A DNA stretch of 64,000 bases, from assembly GCA_965209015.1 (NCBI GenBank), contig OZ242367.1:2914001-2978000 (forward strand), read 5' to 3'. The position numbers and the translations under genes were made by a program. The notes beneath the pieces were generated by a model. That model was given only the letters and a program-made list of their open reading frames with translations, searched no databases and was not told the DNA's origin. The DNA comes from Bin80 sp965209015. GTDB lineage: Bacteria; Bacteroidota; Rhodothermia; Rhodothermales; Bin80. Positions 59,501 to 64,000 of this stretch are shown in pieces (within the stretch, counting starts at the first letter, position 1; every line of letters starts with the position of its first letter).

Positions 59501-61043
59501 ACTTTACGGCAAAATTGGGCTAGCGGGACCGTTCAGTGATCCATTCCTTGATGGGACACTTGCCTGGGAGAATGGTCGATTTAGGATCCCAAGATTCAAT
59601 TCTTCCTATGAAGCGACGGCATCCGTCAACCTACGAGGCGATCAAATCCTTGTGGAGCAGTTTCTGGTGGGGGATCCTGATGGAGGTAGAGCCCGTGCAC
59701 AGGGGATTCTGGATCTGAATAATTTTCGGTTTCTGTCCTTTAATGCCTCGGTCGATCTTGATTCCTTGCAAATCATGAATGTGCTGGATCATACACGTGA
59801 TCTTGCCTTTTATGGCGACATACGTGTATCAGGAGATGCAACACTGACGGGCACGACACATACTTCATTCCTTCGTTCAGATAATCTAATCGTCTCCCCA
59901 CAAAGCGAGATCTATATCCCGGTTCGGGAATCGGATGCCAAGTATGATCCTGGGTTCATTGTCTATGTGGATCCCTCCCAACCTCTTGAGCGCCAACTGA
60001 CCTTATTTGGGCAGCGCAGGAATATTTTAGATGAACGACCGGCGGGGGAACGGGAATTTCGGGATGGACTGGATATGGATCTGAATCTGGTGGGACCCCC
60101 TGGATCCAGTATTCGCTTGGTGATTGATCCCCTCCTCGGAGATATGATTAGTGGTGTTGGAAGTGCTCGCGTGCAGATCCAGCGATCAGGAGGTGATGTT
60201 GCAACCTATGGTTCATTTGAATTTTCCTCAGGAGATTATCTCTTTACTGCGGGAGAGGTATTTGTACGACGATTTTTGATTGACTCTGGTACGATTACCT
60301 GGACCGGAGAACCACTCAATCCTACGCTTGATATCCAAGGAGCCTACCGTACTCGAGCTTCCCGCAGCGGTCTACCCGAAGATGTCGGAGGAGCAGTTCA
60401 GACGAGCCTGCCCCTGATCGTCAATCTGGATATATCCGGTACCCTTACGGCTGTTATGATTGACCTAGGCTTAGAAATTGATCAGCGACAGGAGGTGATC
60501 AGCGATACTCCGCTCCTGGATTCCTATTTGAATCGTCCAGACCTTGCAACCGAACATGCAACGAGTGTTCTGCTCACAAATTCTTTTCTTCTTTCATCCA
60601 ACGGTACACGAAGTGGAATCCTGACCAGTTCAGCTGTGAACAGTGTATCCAGCTTGGTCACCAGCCGACTCAATCGCTATTTAAGCCAGGTGATTCCACA
60701 GGCAGATTTTCGACTAGGTGTACAAAGCGATGAAACCGTTCAGGATCTGGATGTGTCGGCTGGCATTGCACTCCGGCTATTGAATGAGCGACTAGTCATT
60801 CGCGGACAGGGAATCTATCGAGGTCTGAATACGGAGGAAATCGCTCCTCAGGGGCTTGAAGGGGAATTTATTGTAGAAATAAAGTTGAGCCCTTCGGTAG
60901 GTGTAGAGTTTTTTTATAGGCGGGAAGGGGACGTACTGAGCGAATCTCTGATCACCAGTGAAGCCGGACTTGGACTCAACTACCGTGCAGAGTTCACCTC
61001 TTGGCGTCGCCTGTTCCAGCGAATAGTTCACGACTCCAAGTAG
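56541..61043 (+). CDS. tamB: TamB-like inter-membrane protein (DUF490)
   Basis: 1500 residues from the ATG at 56541 (MILKRISLMIMFLLGSG, an N-terminal membrane anchor); a GTG at 56490 would add 17 residues. The long beta-rich middle is of the AsmA/TamB beta-groove type, and the C-terminal DUF490 region is clear (GLDMDLNLVGPPGSSIRLVI, GSARVQIQRSGGDVATYGSF, then YLFTAGEVFVRRFLID and WTGEPLNPTLDIQGAYRT). TamB-type proteins bridge inner and outer membranes for lipid transport and outer-membrane protein assembly. No tamA is seen in the window. It ends before a strong bidirectional terminator. Confidence 0.9.
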   Translation: MILKRISLMIMFLLGSGLFVYIGLTHTEVGRNYLCQEIENRYAEIFPGHMTIESVSGDFLRRVHLRNTSFYDEHEDLWLHVDEITAHPNWDALIGWRFELRTLTVVRPTLSVNYRANKTWNLAPLIEYIRNTRPLNWEFESAQISISDGSIVVAYEEDAPSIVQSGWLFDMSQTQMTDIHLEGELNLAPDRRFFVIKSLRSSIDSTELEVNGEFLYESNLTFINSLNLSSVNNEVMVVGVLGERSQTVDLSLVDSYITPEFASVFAPALHLPTPVEISGQISREDTEWSLQNLTASSDRSYIDIRSSEIQSDQNQISFHASIDSSTIDPKDLYGVIRSDTWSGGAVQISGYLEGSALPNELELAGEITLETETGSRGHIKGTARRDSIWSYDAELTALGMDLYDPTGMPSLRSAMNGYLSVEGAGIRAPSLSASLALAPSIIGPYPLDSLWIEGTLSPAHLNVSGFAVQGDSRIATTITSDWAHGTLMYDAQGEMTSLDLGLLLAAPKLQTNLDAHWTLAGIGSNFDELSASLEINTDSSTIMWEDSLRLIPSTYWSIAFRDTSSTASRLSIRGDVLDLDVSGRFDQESLIQIGGIWEDAFIELFERFAGHQRAEETPELVAQSVPPGAMMEKLREQQFASATPVALDLTWKLHGHPATGALIPMVPSFSARTHGSSDLWADASSLRAQIQFEDEHLVLDHLSTYQAKAVCTLVANLNQDIESDWEIHLDFSADSLVSDRLTIPMPRMLMNQEGRTGRLDIYAGKENTKGHLFTDINLLLDRTRIRVHDVRLPFQSAEWHLLQPADIDLFTDAAVMTPLSLQSTNSSLDLQQMITIQGSISGLPSDALRLNLDGVDLTQLSNTFEFQRPMGGLIDADLSWTGLWEPEITGTLEIDTLTFNHTLIGHLQASSILQSGKPDLSIRLRIDSLGTAPSDHVFARNQMTMEGEIIVPRSGRSGSLDLLMDVQRLDASFFQLFSQKFTDLSGGLYGKIGLAGPFSDPFLDGTLAWENGRFRIPRFNSSYEATASVNLRGDQILVEQFLVGDPDGGRARAQGILDLNNFRFLSFNASVDLDSLQIMNVLDHTRDLAFYGDIRVSGDATLTGTTHTSFLRSDNLIVSPQSEIYIPVRESDAKYDPGFIVYVDPSQPLERQLTLFGQRRNILDERPAGEREFRDGLDMDLNLVGPPGSSIRLVIDPLLGDMISGVGSARVQIQRSGGDVATYGSFEFSSGDYLFTAGEVFVRRFLIDSGTITWTGEPLNPTLDIQGAYRTRASRSGLPEDVGGAVQTSLPLIVNLDISGTLTAVMIDLGLEIDQRQEVISDTPLLDSYLNRPDLATEHATSVLLTNSFLLSSNGTRSGILTSSAVNSVSSLVTSRLNRYLSQVIPQADFRLGVQSDETVQDLDVSAGIALRLLNERLVIRGQGIYRGLNTEEIAPQGLEGEFIVEIKLSPSVGVEFFYRREGDVLSESLITSEAGLGLNYRAEFTSWRRLFQRIVHDSK

Positions 61044-61105
61044 CCAAGCGACAATGGAAATGATTCATGTCAACGAGCTTGATGATGAGGGACTCCCCAA
61101 AATAA

Positions 61106-61146
61106 AGTAAGGGAGTACACGCAAGATTACCGCGTACTCCCTTACT
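61106..61146. terminator. Bidirectional terminator between tamB and convergent gene
   Basis: Arms AGTAAGGGAGTAC and GTACTCCCTTACT (13 bp, perfect) flank a short loop, between the tamB stop at 61043 and the convergent stop at 61181. T-richness at the borders is weak, but position and stem strength support termination in both directions. Confidence 0.75.
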
Positions 61147-61180
61147 CAAACTGTCTGAACTATTCGGAATGAACGGGGCT

Positions 61181-61618
61181 CTATCCGATAGTGGATGAGT
61201 CCTGACGGCTCATGAAGTAATCATTCAAGACCGATGCCAAGACCATGCGAAATTCTTCCGATTCAGACTGTGTCGCATGTCGGGCCAGATAGTCTTGGGC
61301 TCTATTGCCGCCAATCGTCTGGAGTAGTGCAAATGCGAGCTTACGATGTTCGGGGGACTCAGACTCATTGTAGATCTTTTTCAAGAGAGATCCTTGATTG
61401 GCCAGATTAATCTTATCCCGGTAGAGCGTTACGATCACAATGGCATTCTTGAGTGTCTGTTCACGAACGGACTCGTACTCTGAGTCAAGAGAGGCTTCAA
61501 TCTGAGCCGCTGCCAAGTTCCAGCGGATCTTTTCATCTTCCAGTAGAGAAGTAGTATTCTGCGCGAATACGGGCACAGAGAGGAGCATAGAGAAACAAAT
61601 TACAAATAAATTTTTCAT
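61181..61618 (-). CDS. Small secreted protein, paralogue A
   Basis: 145 residues with a signal peptide (MKNLFVICFSMLLSVPVFAQ, cleavage after FAQ) and an all-helical body containing WNLAAAQIEASLDSEYESV, LKNAIVIVTLYRDKINLANQ and AFALLQTIGGNRAQDYLARH, which resembles HEAT-like repeats. It is clearly paralogous to the next gene on the same strand (61780-62289). Function unknown; periplasmic or exported. Confidence 0.85.
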   Translation of the reverse strand: MKNLFVICFSMLLSVPVFAQNTTSLLEDEKIRWNLAAAQIEASLDSEYESVREQTLKNAIVIVTLYRDKINLANQGSLLKKIYNESESPEHRKLAFALLQTIGGNRAQDYLARHATQSESEEFRMVLASVLNDYFMSRQDSSTIG

Positions 61619-61705
61619 GGGTTTAAGGAATTAAAAAGTGGTGGTTAAGGGATTATTGTTCTAGTTGTACCTTACGGAAGCGGTACCATTAGGTTACACG
61701 CATCT
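61619..61705 (-). promoter_or_regulatory. Conserved leader of paralogue A
   Basis: The 85 or so bp before this start align with those before paralogue B: CCGTAAGG, CTAGAACAA, TAACCACCA and TTAAT appear in the same order and spacing in both. The untranslated leader was duplicated together with the gene and retained, so it may be a shared promoter or leader element. Confidence 0.5.
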
Positions 61706-61779
61706 AATAAATTTTTTTGTTCATGACCGAAATATCCAAAGACTTTTTTCAAAAACATCCTGAGGAACCATTCAAAACA

Positions 61780-62289
61780 TCAAGAACACGAAAATATCCG
61801 CCAAGTCGCCATTTTGAACTTCACCTGATCGCCATCATCTTGAGTCTCATAGGACGGCCAAGTTGATCTCGTTTCGCAGCTTTCGAGATAATCTTTAAGG
61901 ACGGATGCCAGAACCGTGCGGACTTCGTTGGATTCGTTTTGGGTTGCATGGCGGGCCATATAATCCTGCGCTCTCTCTCCACCAATGGTCTGGAGCAGTG
62001 CAAGTGCAAGGTTGCGTTGATTCTTGGACTCGGACTCATTGTAGATCTTGTTCAACAGGGATTCCTGATTGGCCAGATCAATCTTGTCACGATAGAGCGT
62101 CACAATTATGATGGCATTTTTAAGTGTTTGTTGACGAACGAACTCGTATTCTGAGTCAAGAGAGGCCTCAATCTGAGCCGCTGCCAAGTTCCAGCGAATC
62201 CGTTCATCTTCCAGAACGGAAGGAGCATCCTGCGCGAATATAGGCACAGAAAGGAGCATGGAGAAACAAATTGCAAAGAAGTATTTCAT
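61780..62289 (-). CDS. Small secreted protein, paralogue B
   Basis: 169 residues, with signal peptide MKYFFAICFSMLLSVPIFAQ and the same body as paralogue A (WNLAAAQIEASLDSEYEFV, LLQTIGGERAQDYMARH). After the shared part it carries about 25 extra residues (ESCETRSTWPSYETQDDGDQ onward) that A lacks. Tandem duplicate; function unknown. Confidence 0.85.
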   Translation of the reverse strand: MKYFFAICFSMLLSVPIFAQDAPSVLEDERIRWNLAAAQIEASLDSEYEFVRQQTLKNAIIIVTLYRDKIDLANQESLLNKIYNESESKNQRNLALALLQTIGGERAQDYMARHATQNESNEVRTVLASVLKDYLESCETRSTWPSYETQDDGDQVKFKMATWRIFSCS

Positions 62290-62375
62290 GGATTTGAGGG
62301 ATTAAGAATTGGTGGTTAGTGGCATGTTGTTCTAGTGATCCTTACGGAGGAACTCCCGTTGGGTTACGCACATTT
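62290..62375 (-). promoter_or_regulatory. Conserved leader of paralogue B
   Basis: Counterpart of 61619-61705, with the same ordered blocks (CCGTAAGG, CTAGAACAA, TAACCACCA, TTAAT) before the start codon. Confidence 0.5.
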
Positions 62376-62426
62376 CAGAATTATTTGTTTATTTATTTGG
62401 TAATCAAATTGCCTGGAGGCTCTTCT

Positions 62427-63041
62427 ATGGTACCTTATGATGTGGACAAAGCAGTCCAAATTCTCCGAACTTCAGACCCACAAATGGCCACTCTAGTTGC
62501 CCAAGTGGGGGCTTTTGAATTAGCTCTTACGAGCGAGTGGAGTCCTTTTCAAGCACTAGTTCACTCGGTGATCTTCCAGCAAATTTCCAGACATGCTGCT
62601 CAGGCGATCCAGCGGCGTCTGTTTGACCTATTTGGCGGGGCTCCTGAACCAGAGACGATATTAGAGACGCCTCTTGGTACTCTCAGATCCGTGGGACTTT
62701 CTCAGACGAAAGAGAATACGGTACGAGGACTTGCTGTTGGAGCAAAGGAGGGGACTCTTCCAGATCAAGCAACCATCAAGACTCTGAGCGACGAGGAGAT
62801 CATTGAATCTCTCACGATCCACCGAGGAATTGGAGTCTGGACTGCTCAGATGCTTCTCATATTCAATCTGGGGCGTCCAGATGTATGGCCAGTCACGGAT
62901 CTCGGGATTCGACGTGGATATAAGATTGCCTACGACTTAGACGATCTTCCAAAGCCCTCCAAATTGCAGGAATTGGGGAATATCTGGAGGCCATTCCGAA
63001 GTGTTGCCAGCTGGTATCTATGGCGAGCGAATGACATCTAA
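62427..63041 (+). CDS. DNA-3-methyladenine glycosylase II (AlkA family)
   Basis: 204 residues from the ATG at 62427, which follows a good GGAGG at 62415-62419; a frame extends upstream to 62319 but lacks this support. It is a helix-hairpin-helix glycosylase: FQALVHSVIFQQISRHAAQAI is the conserved minor-groove helix, LTIHRGIGVWTAQMLLIF the HhH, and the catalytic Asp is in WPVTDLGIRRG (about residue 158). It removes alkylated bases in base-excision repair. It is a short AlkA without the N-terminal beta domain. Confidence 0.88.
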   Translation: MVPYDVDKAVQILRTSDPQMATLVAQVGAFELALTSEWSPFQALVHSVIFQQISRHAAQAIQRRLFDLFGGAPEPETILETPLGTLRSVGLSQTKENTVRGLAVGAKEGTLPDQATIKTLSDEEIIESLTIHRGIGVWTAQMLLIFNLGRPDVWPVTDLGIRRGYKIAYDLDDLPKPSKLQELGNIWRPFRSVASWYLWRANDI

Positions 63042-63052
63042 GTCTCTGCGAC

Positions 63053-64000
63053 TCAGGAGACTTCGTTGAACATACTTGATCTGACGGTCTCTCCGATCAA
63101 ATCGGATAATGTTTCCAAAAACAGTGCATTGCTGTTCAGCGTCCTTGCAACTTCAAAGTGATGAATCCCTGCCCGGCGCGCATACTCCCGACAGGAAATA
63201 TCCATGCTGTAGGTTGTCTGTAGATTTTCTGTCGTGCCACAAAGAGGGAGGAGCATGACACAGCGATTCTCGCTATCGGCTACCTGTACAATTTTCTTTT
63301 TCAACTCCCGTAAATAATCCCCCATCGGTCCATAATACGCATAAAACGCCATATGGACTGTGCGTTTTTCTGTCCGCTGCTGCATGACCTCCTTACTTAG
63401 CTGCGAGATCTCATCCCGAAACTTGATTTTATCTTGGCCCGATATCCCCGGTGCACAAAATATGATGGAGACATCCGACCGGAGGGGTTTTGGAAATCTC
63501 TGAAGTGTCTCATCTATTCGTTCATTAAGAGCAGTGATCACCCCAGAAGTTTGCGCAAATGAGGGAAGTTCATAGATGGGCCACTGGGGAATTTCATCTC
63601 CGGTAACCAATTCGTGCCAACACTTAACCGATTTTTGTCTCCCCACATTGGATTCCTGTAAATACGCGGGGACCAGAATAACATGTTCGATGCCATCCCT
63701 ATACATTTGTTGCGCGGTTTCATATGGGAATGGGTGCGCATATTGCATCGCCGTATACACGCGGAAGTGCACATCAATCTGGTCCTGCCACCGTCGTGTC
63801 AACTGATTCTGGAGTGTACGCGCTTGCTCACGGACCAACTTTATTGCGGGACAATTCCCTCCGACGGCACTCAGTTGGTACTGAATTTTCCCCCGCATGG
63901 AAATCGTCGCATACCACGAAAGAAGTGCTTGGATGTTACGAATTCCCCAAGATGAGTTCTTAATGAACTTGTCGTCGTACACGCGACGCAGAAATGAATG
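63053..64000 (-). CDS. hemH: Ferrochelatase-family protein lacking catalytic residues (5' truncated)
   Basis: The frame runs to the window end (visible from FLRRVYDDKFIK), so the N-terminus is missing. Family features are YTAMQYAHPFPYETAQQMYRDG, VILVPAYLQ, and the C-terminal part with AYYGPMGDYLREL, DISCREYARRAGIHHF and TLNSNALFLETLSDL. Ferrochelatase inserts iron into protoporphyrin. However, the usual FSAHG catalytic-histidine motif reads IFCAPGIS (His to Pro), and the glutamate of the usual ETLYELD motif aligns with Q in QTTYSMD. It is therefore either a pseudo-enzyme or a paralogue with a changed role. It is convergent with the AlkA gene, 11 nt apart. Confidence 0.8.
   Translation of the reverse strand, partial: HSFLRRVYDDKFIKNSSWGIRNIQALLSWYATISMRGKIQYQLSAVGGNCPAIKLVREQARTLQNQLTRRWQDQIDVHFRVYTAMQYAHPFPYETAQQMYRDGIEHVILVPAYLQESNVGRQKSVKCWHELVTGDEIPQWPIYELPSFAQTSGVITALNERIDETLQRFPKPLRSDVSIIFCAPGISGQDKIKFRDEISQLSKEVMQQRTEKRTVHMAFYAYYGPMGDYLRELKKKIVQVADSENRCVMLLPLCGTTENLQTTYSMDISCREYARRAGIHHFEVARTLNSNALFLETLSDLIGETVRSSMFNEVS

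Overview
The window reads as a chromosome segment of an uncultivated Gram-negative bacterium. Outer-membrane biogenesis genes (a TamB-like protein), periplasmic HtrA and secreted sulfatases show the envelope type. Most well-defined starts (fumC, htrA, aroB, the sulfatases, hemL) have no visible Shine-Dalgarno motif, which is typical of Bacteroidota and relatives; together with the C5-type haem gene hemL this makes a Rhodothermota/Balneolota-like marine or host-associated lineage plausible. That assignment is inference only. No rRNA or tRNA gene was seen.

Layout. 1-7.6 kb: end of a type I CRISPR-Cas locus (cas3 helicase cut by the window edge, cas4, cas1, cas2) followed by a 58-repeat array with its leader next to cas2. 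7.7-14.2 kb: a housekeeping block (panC, fumC, htrA, aroB) and a secreted sulfatase. 14.2-34.7 kb: a mosaic accessory region with ISL3 and IS21 transposase remnants, a DUF262+HEPN pair, a chimeric hipA'/sulfatase' relic, an intact hipBA, a Tat-exported Gfo/Idh/MocA oxidoreductase, an AAA/DUF4143 ATPase with eight 23-bp repeats in front of it, a DUF5678-like/retropepsin/HNH cluster, an ADP-ribosylglycohydrolase-VOC fusion, a lipoprotein sulfatase, an aminotransferase, a HAD hydrolase, a VOC protein and a Fic module.

34.8-45.8 kb is the most interesting part. A tightly overlapping operon encodes a large Eco57I-type DNA methyltransferase, an XRE/ImmA-IrrE metallopeptidase, the C-terminal remnant of a DUF4411 PIN toxin and a PLD-SNF2 helicase. 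It is split by an oppositely oriented pair: a small protein and a serine-dehydrogenase-type (ClpP-fold) proteinase whose frame is broken at an A9 run. It looks like a restriction/DISARM-like defence operon with an embedded toxin-antitoxin module that was remodelled by insertion.

45.9-51.9 kb: an AddAB-like helicase-nuclease pair. 52.3-64 kb: hemL, a decayed gene, a sialate O-acetylesterase, tamB, two tandem paralogous secreted proteins, an AlkA-type glycosylase and a ferrochelatase-family protein (cut by the window end) in which both expected catalytic residues appear replaced.
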